The notes: a model not told the origin generated them from the letters alone. DNA of 64,000 bases from Chroococcidiopsis sp. CCMEE 29 (GCF_023558375.1 NZ_CP083761.1:496001-560000), one strand, 5' to 3'. Counted from the stretch's first letter, positions 26,386 through 36,166 are shown. Made by a program: numbers and translations.

Positions 26386-26700
26386 CTGTGCTGAGGAAAT
26401 TGCGTAGGAGCCTTGATTCATTAAAGGCTCTTTAAAATGATTAAAGCGATATTATTAGATTTAAGTCAAAAATTTAATTATGAAATTTGAAACTGTAAAC
26501 AGACGCAGATTAAAGCAGATAAATATTGCTTTTTGTAAGGGAGAAAATTTGATTAAATCAACAGGATTCTAATTTATACAAGGCGTAGAAAATATTCCTA
26601 TTCAAGGAATTACTAGAAATGACTATACGTTCGCCAGCCCAGAAATATTTACTCAACCAACAGCAGTTAAAAATTGATGTTATTAATCTAGGGTTTATCC
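26386..26700. other. Intergenic region with terminator
   Basis: This is 315 bp between the epimerase and the rfbC-like gene. It starts with the terminator at 26408-26434. The rest is AT-rich with only very short open frames, and probably carries a promoter for the rfbC-like gene. Confidence 0.5.
26408..26434 (+). terminator. Hairpin terminator after epimerase gene
   Basis: GAGCCTT (26408-26414) pairs with AAGGCTC (26424-26430) around a 9-nt loop and is followed by TTTAAAAT. The T tract is short, so termination may be partial. Confidence 0.6.
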
Positions 26701-27252
26701 ATGATTTTCATTGAAACTGAACTAAAAGGTGCATTCATTATTGATTTAGAGGAACGACGGGACGATAGAGGTTTCTTTGCCCGGACTTTCTGTGCCAAGG
26801 AATTTGAAGAACACGGTTTGAAGCCAACTGTTGCCCAATGTAACCTGTCTTTTAACCACAAAAAAGGTACGCTGCGGGGAATGCATTATCAAGTTGCGCC
26901 AGCGGTTGAGACAAAATTGATTCGCTGTACTCATGGCGCTATCTATGACGTAATTGTCGATATGCGTCCTGACTCCCCGACGTACCTATCACACATTGGC
27001 GTGGAGCTAACAGCAGAAAACCGTCGCGCCCTATATGTACCTGAGATGTTTGCCCACGGCTACCAAGCTCTCACGGATAAGGCTGAGGTGGTGTATCAGG
27101 TTGGTGAGTTTTACACTCCAGGGTATGAGCGGGGTTTACGCTATGACGACCCAATCTTGAAGATTAACTGGCCTTTGTCGGTAAGTGAAATTTCCGAGAA
27201 AGATCGGGCTTGGCCTTTGATTGAATCCGTTAAGGTAGGAACTGAATCATGA
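26701..27252 (+). CDS. rfbC: dTDP-4-dehydrorhamnose 3,5-epimerase family protein
   Basis: This 183-residue cupin has family length and motifs: DDRGFFARTFCAKEF, CNLSFNHKKGTLRGMHYQ (catalytic His), EMFAHGYQALTDKAEVVY and a C-terminal RYDDPILKINWP. It epimerises C3 and/or C5 of a 4-keto nucleotide sugar. With rfbF upstream the true substrate may be a CDP-4-ketohexose rather than dTDP-linked. Its last four bases overlap the start of the next gene (ATGA), indicating translational coupling. Confidence 0.9.
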   Translation: MIFIETELKGAFIIDLEERRDDRGFFARTFCAKEFEEHGLKPTVAQCNLSFNHKKGTLRGMHYQVAPAVETKLIRCTHGAIYDVIVDMRPDSPTYLSHIGVELTAENRRALYVPEMFAHGYQALTDKAEVVYQVGEFYTPGYERGLRYDDPILKINWPLSVSEISEKDRAWPLIESVKVGTES

Positions 27253-28562
27253 TTATTGTTGATCGAGCGCTTGCAGCGCGGGCAGAAGCAGGTAATCCTG
27301 TTAGAGTCGGGATGATTGGTGCTGGGTTTATGGGGCGAGGAATTGCCAATCAAATCGTTAACTCAGTGCCAGGAATGGAATTGGTAGCCATCTTTAACCG
27401 CAATCTGGAGGGAGCAAAGCGGGCATATACTGAGGCAGGGATAGAGGAAGTCCAAGTTGTCAAGAGGGTTGTTGACTTGGAAGAAGCGATCGCCCGCGGG
27501 CAGTATGCGATAACCGATGATGCCATGCTGTTGTGTCAAGCACAAGGCATTGATGCAATCATCGAAGTCACAGGTACGATTGAGTTTGGCGCTCATGTCG
27601 TGATGGAAGCGATCGCCAACCGCAAGCACATCATCCTGATGAATGCAGAACTAGACGGCACGATTGGTCCGATGCTCAAAGTATATGCTGATCGTGCTGG
27701 CGTGATCCTCAGCGCCTGTGATGGCGATCAGCCTGGGGTGCAGATGAACCTCTATCGCTTCGTCAAGAGTATTGGGCTAACTCCGCTGCTGTGTGGCAAC
27801 ATCAAGGGTCTACAAGATCCTTACCGCAATCCTACGACGCAGGAAGGGTTTGCCAAACGCTGGGGGCAAAAGCCCCACATGGTCACCAGCTTTGCTGATG
27901 GCAGTAAGATCTCATTTGAGCAGGCGATCGTTGCCAATGCTACAGGCATGAGAGTAGCTCAGCGCGGTATGCTGGGGTACGACTACACCGGTCATGTGGA
28001 TGAAATGACCCAGATGTATGACGTTGGCTCTCTTAAACAGTTGGGCGGCATAGTCGATTACGTTGTCGGTGCCAAACCAGGTCCGGGTGTATTTGTGTTT
28101 GCCACCCATGACGATCCCAAGCAACAGCACTATCTCAATCTTTATAAGTTGGGTGAAGGTCCGCTTTACAGCTTCTACACCCCTTACCATTTGTGTCACT
28201 TTGAGGTGCCTCTATCTGTGGCTCGCGCTGTTCTGTTTCAGGATGCTGTGATGGCTCCCTTAGCCGGTCCCCTGGTTGATGTAGTTACTACTGCCAAAAT
28301 TGACCTCAAAGCTGAAGAAACGCTTGACGGCATTGGTTTCTACATGACCTATGGTCAGTGTGAGAACGCGGAAGTTGTCCAAGCTCAAAACCTACTGCCA
28401 ATGGGCTTAGCTGAGGAATGTCGCTTGAAGCGAGATATTGCTAAAGACCAAGTCCTTACCTATGACGATGTGGAGTTACCTGAAGGCAGACTGTGTGACA
28501 AGCTGCGGGCTGAGCAAAATGCTTACTTTACCTTATCAACAGCTACTTTAGCAGTTAGGTAG
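27249..28562 (+). CDS. NAD(P)-dependent oxidoreductase with SAF domain
   Basis: This 437-residue protein has an N-terminal Rossmann fold (VGMIGAGFMGRGIANQI) of the homoserine-dehydrogenase-like or Gfo/Idh-like type, then a catalytic region (MNAELDGTIGPMLK, SACDGDQPGVQMNLYRF). A C-terminal SAF-like segment (GLAEECRLKRDIAKDQVLTYDDV) resembles domains of sialic acid synthases and antifreeze proteins. It is coupled to the rfbC-like gene through ATGA. It probably reduces or oxidises a branched or keto sugar intermediate; the substrate is unknown. Homologues occur in polysaccharide clusters of other cyanobacteria, from memory. Confidence 0.78.
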   Translation: MIIVDRALAARAEAGNPVRVGMIGAGFMGRGIANQIVNSVPGMELVAIFNRNLEGAKRAYTEAGIEEVQVVKRVVDLEEAIARGQYAITDDAMLLCQAQGIDAIIEVTGTIEFGAHVVMEAIANRKHIILMNAELDGTIGPMLKVYADRAGVILSACDGDQPGVQMNLYRFVKSIGLTPLLCGNIKGLQDPYRNPTTQEGFAKRWGQKPHMVTSFADGSKISFEQAIVANATGMRVAQRGMLGYDYTGHVDEMTQMYDVGSLKQLGGIVDYVVGAKPGPGVFVFATHDDPKQQHYLNLYKLGEGPLYSFYTPYHLCHFEVPLSVARAVLFQDAVMAPLAGPLVDVVTTAKIDLKAEETLDGIGFYMTYGQCENAEVVQAQNLLPMGLAEECRLKRDIAKDQVLTYDDVELPEGRLCDKLRAEQNAYFTLSTATLAVR

Positions 28563-28676
28563 CCCTATTAGATCAGCCAACAGCTCCCCAACCTGTCTTA
28601 GCAATGGAAGGCAAAGAGGGGAGCCTCAATTTAGCAGCAGAAGGTAAGCACTCGCTTTACTTGGCATCAGCAACTT

Positions 28677-29504
28677 ATGGCAAGTAGTAACCAAAATCAA
28701 GAGCAGGAAGTTATTGGGCTGCTACCAGCAGGAGGACAGGCAACACGGATCTCCCCTTTACCTGGCAGCAAGGAGTTGTACCCGGTTGGGTTTCGCTATG
28801 TGGAAGATGGCAGTGTAAGACCTAAGGTAGTTTGCCACTATTTACTGGAGAAAATGCGGCTGGCCGGGATTCGTAAAGCTTACTTTGTGCTGCGCTCAGG
28901 TAAGTGGGACATTCCCGCCTATTGGGGCGATGGCATGCTGTTGGAAATGAACCTGGGCTATCTAATGGTTCGCTTGCCTTTCGGTGTCCCCTACACCTTA
29001 GACCAAGCCTATCCCTTTGTCAAAAACGCAGTCGTAGCCATGGGATTTCCTGATATTCTTTTCCAGCCCGATGATACGTTTAAGCGGTTACTGGCACACC
29101 TTGCCGCTAGGGATGCAGATGTTGTGATTGGATTATTACCGTTTGAGCACCCTCACAAAGGAGGAATGGTTGATTTTGATACCGAGGGACGGGTTCGCTC
29201 AATTACAGAAAAACCTGCCCAAAGTGATTTACGCTACAGTTGGTGCACAGCGGTGTGGACACCCGCCTTTACAGAATTTTTGCATCAGTATTTAGCTAAG
29301 ATTGAGACTGAGCGATCGCCTAATAATGCTGCCGCTAATCTGAGCCAGCGACGAGAAATACCGCTTGGAGACGTATTTCAGGCTGCTATTGACAACAGTT
29401 TGAGAGTAGAAGCAGAAGTTTTTGAGGATGAACCCTACCTAGACATTGGCACACCAGAAGATTTAGTTCGAGCAGTGCGCCACTTTGCTGCTCAAAAGAT
29501 CTAG
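28677..29504 (+). CDS. Sugar-phosphate nucleotidyltransferase
   Basis: This 275-residue protein of the nucleotidyltransferase (RmlA-like) fold has an N-terminal GLLPAGGQATRISPLPGSKE in place of the usual GGxGTRL. GFPDILFQPDDTFKRLL forms the metal/nucleotide region, and DEPYLDIGTPEDLVRAVR is at the C-terminus. It should activate a sugar 1-phosphate for the polysaccharide pathway. The nucleotide is not evident. It lies 114 bp after the SAF-domain oxidoreductase on the same strand. Confidence 0.78.
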   Translation: MASSNQNQEQEVIGLLPAGGQATRISPLPGSKELYPVGFRYVEDGSVRPKVVCHYLLEKMRLAGIRKAYFVLRSGKWDIPAYWGDGMLLEMNLGYLMVRLPFGVPYTLDQAYPFVKNAVVAMGFPDILFQPDDTFKRLLAHLAARDADVVIGLLPFEHPHKGGMVDFDTEGRVRSITEKPAQSDLRYSWCTAVWTPAFTEFLHQYLAKIETERSPNNAAANLSQRREIPLGDVFQAAIDNSLRVEAEVFEDEPYLDIGTPEDLVRAVRHFAAQKI

Positions 29505-30156
29505 AAGTCCAATCGCGAACTTGGTTAGAAGCTCAGTCTAATTACTGCGTTGCTGTCATTTTCTGGTCACCATTGTTTGTGAAAATTAGCAGCGGATAGA
29601 GGAACCAGAGTAGCTTCTGTGCGATCGCCTGCGTAAAAAGGTTGCCCAAGTGCATGCTGTTTCTCAAATAGAGCTTACCTCAATTACTGAGCTTTTTGAT
29701 TCAGTACATATTCATCTGCCAACTTTCTTGATCAAGCAGATTTCAGTACTTTTACTTAAATTATAGTAGAATATAAATACTATGTTCCATTGGGGTCTGG
29801 TACTGTTTACGTATTTAGTAGAGGCATTCTCCTGCTAAAGAGGCGTGGGTTTTTAGAGATTGATGGCTTAGCCACTCAACTCAGACAACCTCAAAACGCT
29901 TGGTAGCTGGTTCATTAACCAGACAATTTCATCTTTGTAGAAAATCCATATCTTTCTTAAGGAGTATGCAGTACCACCGGATGACATGTTGTAGTTAATA
30001 CCAAAGAGCATCGCCGCACTTTATAGTCACAATTAATACTTGGATTTACTAACGAGTTAAGCGCATGCAAAACTCTAGCGTGCTTTTGGCTTCATATCTC
30101 AGATGTTACGCAACCGGCGCTAGCGTTTTTTAAATCAGTTTTGGTAGGAGTAGCAA
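29505..30156. other. Intergenic region, no gene seen
   Basis: This 652-bp spacer divides the sugar-nucleotide genes from the glycosyltransferase genes. I see no open frame worth calling and no clear RNA gene. An AT-rich promoter-like stretch lies near 29740-29780. A weak dyad (CTAGCG near 30076, CGCTAG near 30118, then TTTTTT) sits before the next gene. Confidence 0.5.
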
Positions 30157-31347
30157 ATGCCACTTAGCTATCTTAGCCGCATAGGTTTTTATTTTAATTT
30201 CTTTATCAGCAGATTAAAAGGTCGCATAGCTCGCTTAAAGGTCTTTTCATTTAAGCCAGAGCAGCCTTCGCGGGGTAATGTGCTGATCTCCTACGTCCTT
30301 GAACCATTCTTCTGCTTAGAACGTGGTCAGCCGATCCCGAACTACCATACGCAGCATTGGGAATGCATGCAAATGGTGAAAACTTTTTTAGATCTCGGCT
30401 ACTGTGTGGATGTTATTAGTTTATTCAATGATTTATTTGTTCCTAAAAAAGACTACTCAATTTTTATTGATGTAAGGTGGAATCTTGAAAGGCTGGCACC
30501 ATTACTGAATAAAGATTGCGTGAGGATCGTGCACATCGATACGGCTCATTATTTGTTTCACAATGCGGCTGAGTGCAATCGACTACTAGCACTACAACAG
30601 AGGAGGCGAGTTACTTTAATTCCTCGGAGACTTGACATGCCTCACTTAGCAATCGAGCATGCCCACTGTGCCACTACTCTAGGCAACGAATTCACCATTA
30701 ATACCCATAAGTACGCAAATAAACCGATCTATCGCATCCCAATTTCTGCTCCAGAAGTTTATCCCTGGTCAGAAGATAAAGACTTTGAAGCTTGCCGTAA
30801 GCGTTTTTTGTGGTTTGGGAGCGGTGGATTAGTTCACAAAGGATTAGATTTAGTTTTAGAGGCGTTTGCTGAAATGCCGGATTACGACTTAACTATCTGC
30901 GGTCCAATCACGAAAGAGAAAGATTTCGAGCAAGCCTTCTATCAAGAACTTTATCAAACCCTGAATATTCATACGATTGGATGGATTGATGTTAACAGTC
31001 CTAAGTTTTTAGAAATTACCAATAGTTGCATTGGAATAATCTACCCTTCTTGTTCAGAAGGTGGGGGTGGTTGTGTTATCACTTGTATGCATGCAGGTTT
31101 AATTCCAATTGTCAGCTATGAAGCAAGTGTGGATGTCCATGATGATTTTGGTGTAATTTTAAAGGAATGTTCTATTGAAGAAATTAAGAACACACTCCGC
31201 AGGATTTCTAGTTGTTCTGGGCAAGAACTCAAGGGGATGGCAAGAAAATCATGGGAGTTTGCGAGAGCTAATCATACCAAAGAGAAATTTGCCCAAGAGT
31301 ACCGAAATGTTGTAGAGAACATCATAGCTAGTTACGGCAAATCATAA
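30157..31347 (+). CDS. Glycosyltransferase, GT-B type
   Basis: This 396-residue protein has the GT-B C-terminal domain: KRFLWFGSGGLVHKGLDLVLE, then IYPSCSEGGGGCVITCMHAGLI with the EGG nucleotide-sugar loop. The N-terminal acceptor domain is distant from common GT4 members. It is probably a cytosolic or membrane-peripheral enzyme adding a sugar to a lipid-linked repeat unit. The start ATG has AGGAG upstream. It is the first of the glycosyltransferase run, 17 bp before the PIG-L gene. Confidence 0.8.
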   Translation: MPLSYLSRIGFYFNFFISRLKGRIARLKVFSFKPEQPSRGNVLISYVLEPFFCLERGQPIPNYHTQHWECMQMVKTFLDLGYCVDVISLFNDLFVPKKDYSIFIDVRWNLERLAPLLNKDCVRIVHIDTAHYLFHNAAECNRLLALQQRRRVTLIPRRLDMPHLAIEHAHCATTLGNEFTINTHKYANKPIYRIPISAPEVYPWSEDKDFEACRKRFLWFGSGGLVHKGLDLVLEAFAEMPDYDLTICGPITKEKDFEQAFYQELYQTLNIHTIGWIDVNSPKFLEITNSCIGIIYPSCSEGGGGCVITCMHAGLIPIVSYEASVDVHDDFGVILKECSIEEIKNTLRRISSCSGQELKGMARKSWEFARANHTKEKFAQEYRNVVENIIASYGKS

Positions 31348-31364
31348 CAGGTATCTCTTGCACT

Positions 31365-32129
31365 ATGGGCAGCAAACTAATTTTGGGTAGGTTACGAGTA
31401 ATTGTGGGCTATCACTTGCGAAACATCACCGCTAAGATATTGTTTTTGTGGATTTTGTATGGTAAAAGTCAGCCACTTGCAGTGAGTCGTAAATCAGCAA
31501 TGGTGTTTTCTCCTCACCCAGATGATGAAACTCTAGGCTGTGGTGGCACGATCGCCCTCAAACGTAAACTAGGCGTGCCAGTGAAGGTCGTTTTTTTAAC
31601 AGATGGACGCTATGGCAGACCTGAGTGGATTAAACCGGAAGAAATTATTGATGTTCGCAAGCAAGAAGCTGGAACTGCCCTAACCATTTTAGGAGTTGCG
31701 CCTTCGGAAACCCACTTCCTTAAACAAATAGATGGTGATTTGGAAACTCTTTCTGATGAGCAACGTCAGTTCCTGATTGAGCAGTTGAGCCAACTACTGC
31801 AATCTTTTATGCCAGAAGAAGTTTATGTTACCCATCGCAAAGACCAGAACACAGATCATGAGGCTACATACAAGTTGGTTCAAGCGGCGATCGCCAAATC
31901 TGGTATTCAAGTTGATTTGTTCCAATATCCAATTTGGATGTTTTGGCAAAGCCCGCTGTCTTTTAACCTAAAGTTGAAGGACATAGCCGGTGCTTATAAA
32001 TTATCTATCGATTCGGTTCAAGACAAAAAAAACCAAGCGATTGAAACTTACCAATCTCAAATCCCTGGCTTAACCCGCAGCTTTCTGCGGCGGTTCTTGT
32101 CGCCCTATGAGATCTTTTTCAAGTATTGA
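31365..32129 (+). CDS. PIG-L/LmbE-family deacetylase
   Basis: This 254-residue zinc deacetylase has the motif SPHPDDETLGCGGTIAL (zinc ligands His, Asp, Asp) and a second site THRKDQNTDHEATY. Family members remove N-acetyl groups from GlcNAc-containing lipids or glycosides, so it may de-N-acetylate a sugar of the lipid-linked unit. A hydrophobic segment at residues 20-33 (ITAKILFLWILYG) may anchor it. Its stop overlaps the start of the next glycosyltransferase. Confidence 0.88.
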   Translation: MGSKLILGRLRVIVGYHLRNITAKILFLWILYGKSQPLAVSRKSAMVFSPHPDDETLGCGGTIALKRKLGVPVKVVFLTDGRYGRPEWIKPEEIIDVRKQEAGTALTILGVAPSETHFLKQIDGDLETLSDEQRQFLIEQLSQLLQSFMPEEVYVTHRKDQNTDHEATYKLVQAAIAKSGIQVDLFQYPIWMFWQSPLSFNLKLKDIAGAYKLSIDSVQDKKNQAIETYQSQIPGLTRSFLRRFLSPYEIFFKY

Positions 32130-33304
32130 GGAAGAAAGTGAGTAGATTCAGTTATAGTCCTGCTACCAAAACTGCAAATATTTTTTGCGTTGGTCTAGGG
32201 TGGTTCCCGAAAACTCCTGGTGGACTGGATCGCTACGTGTATGAACTCACGCATCATCTTGCAACTGGTGGCGATCGGATTAAATTGTATGCACTCGATT
32301 TACCTGAAACTGAACCAAACTCTGCTGTAGAACTAATTAATTTAGCAGCACAGGATAGTCCACTATGGCAAAGACTATGGTCCACTCGCACTAACTTTTT
32401 GAGTAGACAAGCAGTTAAGCCAGATGCGATCAATCTGCATTTTGCCCTGTACAGCCTGCCTCTATTGCAGATTTTGCCAACCGGAGTGCCAGTTACCTTC
32501 ACTTTTCATGGACCTTGGGCACTAGAAAGTCAGCAGGAGGGGGCAAGAAAACTCAGCGTTTTTCTGAAGCAGTGGCTAGTGGAAAGAACAGTTTATCGTC
32601 GCTGCGATCGCTTTATTGTCCTTAGCAAAGCTTTTGGCAATATCTTGCACGAAGAATATCAAGTTCCCTGGAACAAAATTCACATTATTCCGGGGGGAGT
32701 AGATTTAAACCGCTTTCAGTTAAACTTATCACGCCAACAAGCCCGCAAACAGCTTGAGTGGCCGCAGGATCGCCTAATTGTATTCAGTCCTCGGCGTTTA
32801 GTCCATCGAATGGGGCTAGATAAGTTATTGATTGCCCTAGCGGAAATTAAACCCCGAATTCCTGATGTTTGGCTAGCGATCGCAGGCAAAGGACCGTTAA
32901 AAGCTGCGCTGGAACAACAAGCTACCGAATTAGGTCTAAACGAACACGTCAGATTTCTTGGTTTTTTACCAGACTACCAATTGCCATTAGCTTACCAAGC
33001 AGCTGACCTAACTATAATGCCCAGTCAGTCTTTAGAAGGGTTTGGATTGACATTGTTAGAATCATTAGCCTGCGGAACCCCAGCGCTATGTACTCCTGTT
33101 GGTGGCATGCCAGAAGTCTTAACTCCATTTTCACCTGAGTTAATTACCTCTGCTTGTGAAGCCCCAGCCATTGCTGAGAGATTGGAAGAACTGCTAATAG
33201 GGCAGATCCCATTGCCTTCTAGGGTAGGCTGTCGGCATTACGCCGCTACCCACTTTGACTGGCAGAAAATTGCGTTGCAGGTTCGTACAGTTTTGTTAGC
33301 TTAA
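32126..33304 (+). CDS. Glycosyltransferase family 4-like
   Basis: This 392-residue GT-B enzyme has an N-terminal acceptor domain (GWFPKTPGGLDRYVYELTHHL). The C-terminal donor domain has VFSPRRLVHRMGLDKLL, the diagnostic MPSQSLEGFGLTLLESLACG (E-x7-E) and PALCTPVGGMPE. It is retaining and uses a nucleotide-sugar donor. The start is uncertain: TTG 32126 overlaps the PIG-L stop, while GTG 32138 is an alternative four codons in. Translational coupling with the deacetylase is likely. Confidence 0.88.
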   Translation: MRKKVSRFSYSPATKTANIFCVGLGWFPKTPGGLDRYVYELTHHLATGGDRIKLYALDLPETEPNSAVELINLAAQDSPLWQRLWSTRTNFLSRQAVKPDAINLHFALYSLPLLQILPTGVPVTFTFHGPWALESQQEGARKLSVFLKQWLVERTVYRRCDRFIVLSKAFGNILHEEYQVPWNKIHIIPGGVDLNRFQLNLSRQQARKQLEWPQDRLIVFSPRRLVHRMGLDKLLIALAEIKPRIPDVWLAIAGKGPLKAALEQQATELGLNEHVRFLGFLPDYQLPLAYQAADLTIMPSQSLEGFGLTLLESLACGTPALCTPVGGMPEVLTPFSPELITSACEAPAIAERLEELLIGQIPLPSRVGCRHYAATHFDWQKIALQVRTVLLA

Positions 33305-33705
33305 GCAACCTAGTACAGCCTCATCCTAAATACGTATCCTGTTGTATGAATACTTTAAATTTAAGTACTAACTATATGAAAACTTTAAATATTTGCTAGC
33401 TAGTACCCGATTTATTTAAAGAAACAGTAAAAATTCCGCATAAACATGGTTATTTATGTGTTTTTTTTATAACATAAACCTAACTTTAACCGTCAATTAA
33501 CCCAAAAATATGAAGATAGTTTAAAATTTTGTTTAGTTACTATTTATAATCGGCAACGGACACCCCATAGCAAATTCTGAACCTTGTCCCCTTGGACTTA
33601 CTAATTCAAACATCTACCCTCTTCAACTAAACACAAAAATTTATCTTTATTGCATCTACTAGCATTGAATCCCAAAGCAGGGATTTACTACTGTAATCCT
33701 GACAC
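33305..33705. other. AT-rich intergenic region with a 17-bp direct repeat
   Basis: No gene is seen in 401 bp. TATGAA-ACTTTAAAT repeats at 33345-33361 and 33375-33391 (30-bp period, two mismatches). A TATAAT-like box lies near 33545-33550. It probably holds the promoter of the HepC-like gene. Confidence 0.5.
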
Positions 33706-34470
33706 ATGGCAACATCCAAAATACCGATCCTACCAACTTACGTTCCTGTCGAGCAAAGGCAGCAAGACCAGCAACCTCCATGCAGCGCTCTTAAGTGGCG
33801 ACAAAAACAGCTGTTGGTAAGCCTTGAGCAACAATTCAGACAAGCGCATCTACCCCCACTGGAAAATAAGCAATGGTTAGTGGAGTGCTTGAAGCATTCT
33901 CCAGTCAAGCTAGTCCGCGTCGATGCAGCTTTGGGTAAGGCAAGCTTGAAGTTTTGGGCAGATGCATGCGAGCAAGCTGATAAGGCTGTGTTCCTGCGCT
34001 TGCCCACCAGTAAACTGCCAAAGCAAAAACGCTCTACAAGTTGGTGGTTGAAGCGATCGCTTGACTGGTGTATAGCGGCCCTATTGCTGCTCGTTGCCAG
34101 TCCGATCATACTAGGATTATTTTGTTTGATGCGTATGCAATCGTCAGAGCCAATTTTCCTCCGGCAATGGTGCGTTGGGGAGCGCGGTAAACTATTTCGG
34201 CGCTTTAGGTTTCGGACGACGGTTGCGACTGTTCAAGCGCTTGAGGACGAGTTAACAGGTGAGCCAATAAGTTTACCAAAGTGCCAAGGTGATTCCCAAA
34301 TCGCGCCACTAGAGAGTTGGATGTGCAAGTACAGCTTGGATAAACTGCCGCAATTATTTAATGTGCTGCAAGGCGATATGAGCTTACTGGGACCGTGCCC
34401 TTTGACTCTAGATGATGTAGTACAGCTCAGACAACAGATACAGGCTTTGCCGGAAATCACAAGAGTTTGA
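33706..34470 (+). CDS. hepC: HepC-like sugar transferase
   Basis: This 254-residue protein ends in a shortened bacterial sugar transferase (WbaP/WcaJ-like) domain: one membrane helix (RSLDWCIAALLLLVASPIILGLF), then FLRQWCVGERGKLFRRFRFRT and the terminal DKLPQLFNVLQGDMSLLGPCP. The N-terminal 100 residues (STAS-like, HSPVKLVRVDAALGKASLKFW) resemble my memory of HepC from heterocystous cyanobacteria, needed for envelope polysaccharide. It would load the first sugar phosphate onto undecaprenyl phosphate. The HepC assignment rests on recall, while the sugar-transferase domain is clear. Confidence 0.7.
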   Translation: MATSKIPILPTYVPVEQRQQDQQPPCSALKWRQKQLLVSLEQQFRQAHLPPLENKQWLVECLKHSPVKLVRVDAALGKASLKFWADACEQADKAVFLRLPTSKLPKQKRSTSWWLKRSLDWCIAALLLLVASPIILGLFCLMRMQSSEPIFLRQWCVGERGKLFRRFRFRTTVATVQALEDELTGEPISLPKCQGDSQIAPLESWMCKYSLDKLPQLFNVLQGDMSLLGPCPLTLDDVVQLRQQIQALPEITRV

Positions 34471-34532
34471 CAGTGCAGATAAGCGCAATCGGCGGCGATA
34501 GGATTCAGTAGCTAGCTGTATTCCGGAAGCAC

Positions 34533-34570
34533 TGATAACTAAAGCTTTTAGGTACAAGCTTTAGTTATCA
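34533..34570 (+). other. Perfect 15-bp inverted repeat hairpin
   Basis: TGATAACTAAAGCTT (34533-34547) and AAGCTTTAGTTATCA (34556-34570) form a perfect 15-bp stem with an 8-nt loop, 63 bp after the HepC-like gene. There is no T tract on the plus strand. It may be an RNA processing or stability element, a regulator-binding dyad, or a terminator without a U-run. Confidence 0.75.
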
Positions 34571-34767
34571 ACCGGCAGATAGCTCAATTACTATACCGAG
34601 CTGTAAAAGCACAATGAGAGTATATAAATTCAGGATGCTCAACTCGTCCGCTACCCACAACAACTGTTCAAAAATACCGATTTCTGTCAAACTTGCTACT
34701 GAAATTTGTCAGCGGTTGAAGATGTTTACCTCAGTTCAGCCGTTGGTAACTCAGAGGAGCTTGATAG

Positions 34768-36099
34768 ATGAAGACCATTTTTAAGGGTGCCCGCTGGATA
34801 TGGGGTGGGCGTACCGCCACAGCTGCCACTGTGCAAACAGTGCTAGTAAGAGTGCTCATTCTGGCTACCAACATGGGGACTGGCATCATTACAGCGCGTG
34901 CTCTTGGACCAGATGGACGGGGCGAACAAGCTGCAATGGCTCTGTGGCCGCAGTTCTTGGCTTATGCCATGACGCTAGGCTTACCCGCTGCTTTGCGCTA
35001 TAACCTCAAACGCTACCCTGACCAGAAAACAGAACTCTTCTCTGCTGCTTTGCTGTTGAGTATATTGCTGGGTATAGCGGCAACGCTAGTCGGTATAGTC
35101 TTTCTTCCTCAGTGGTTGTCTCAGTACTCGCCAGAAGTGATTCGTTTTGCTCAGTGGCTGATGCTGCTGTCACCAATGATTCTACTTTCAGGAAATTTTG
35201 TCGCGGCTCTGGAAGCAACCGAGGACTTCACGACTGCCAACCAAGCACAATACTTGGCGCCGCTGATGACGTTGGTGCTTTTGGGTTTACTAGCAGTAGC
35301 ACAGATACTGACGCCATTTACTGCTGTACTGGCTTATGTAATACCTGGTTTGCCAATATTTTTCTGGTTGCTGCACCGCACCTGGAAATACTTTCGCCCC
35401 CGTTGGCAAAGGCTTGGCTCATCATACAAACGCCTTACTAGTTACGGTTTGCGTGCTTATGGCATTGACTTATTAGGGACGTTATCCGGGCAAGTAGATC
35501 AAGCTTTGGTAGTCAATTTACTGCCTCCTGCCTCTATGGGTCTGTACGTAGTAGCTCTGAGTTTATCTCGGATGCTAAGTCTGTTTCACAGTTCAATCAT
35601 TACAGTGCTCCTACCAAAGACGGCAGCTCGTCCAGTTGAAGAAGTGGTTGCTCTAACTGGCCGAGCTGCACGGGTAGGTATGGTTTTAACTGTTCTGACT
35701 GCGATCGCTGTAATCATCCCAGTCCCAATCTTACTGCGCTTGCTATACGGTGCTGAATTCTTAGAAGCAGTACCTGTATTCCGTATCCTGATTGTAGAAG
35801 AAGTGATTGGTGGCACAGCTTGGGTTTTGTCGCAAGCATTCATGGCATTAGGTCGCCCTGGAACAGTAGCGATTTTGCAGGCATTAGGCTTGGGGTTAAG
35901 TGTACCTCTGATGATATTATTCATCCCTGCCTACGGCTTAGAAGGAGCTGGCTTAGCTTTACTGTGTTCAACAGTATTGCGGTTAGTTCTTGTGCTGACA
36001 GGATACCCAACAATTTTAAAGGTTCGTCCACCAGGTTTAATCATGACAAAAGAAGATTGGCGTTTTCTGCAACAGGTATTTAGATTGAACAAAAGCTAA
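34768..36099 (+). CDS. Wzx-type polysaccharide flippase
   Basis: This 443-residue membrane protein has about 12-14 hydrophobic helices and the MOP-superfamily start (LVRVLILATNMGTGIITARALGPDG), typical of oligosaccharide flippases. It should move lipid-linked repeat units across the plasma membrane for polymerisation by the Wzy-type protein at 40505. The start ATG has GAGGAG 8 nt upstream. It belongs to the same plus-strand island as the HepC-like gene. Confidence 0.88.
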   Translation: MKTIFKGARWIWGGRTATAATVQTVLVRVLILATNMGTGIITARALGPDGRGEQAAMALWPQFLAYAMTLGLPAALRYNLKRYPDQKTELFSAALLLSILLGIAATLVGIVFLPQWLSQYSPEVIRFAQWLMLLSPMILLSGNFVAALEATEDFTTANQAQYLAPLMTLVLLGLLAVAQILTPFTAVLAYVIPGLPIFFWLLHRTWKYFRPRWQRLGSSYKRLTSYGLRAYGIDLLGTLSGQVDQALVVNLLPPASMGLYVVALSLSRMLSLFHSSIITVLLPKTAARPVEEVVALTGRAARVGMVLTVLTAIAVIIPVPILLRLLYGAEFLEAVPVFRILIVEEVIGGTAWVLSQAFMALGRPGTVAILQALGLGLSVPLMILFIPAYGLEGAGLALLCSTVLRLVLVLTGYPTILKVRPPGLIMTKEDWRFLQQVFRLNKS

Positions 36100-36166
36100 C
36101 TGCAAGTTCGCTACTAAACTTTTCAAAACCTATCTATAGCTAATAGCGATCGTGGAGGCAAAATAC

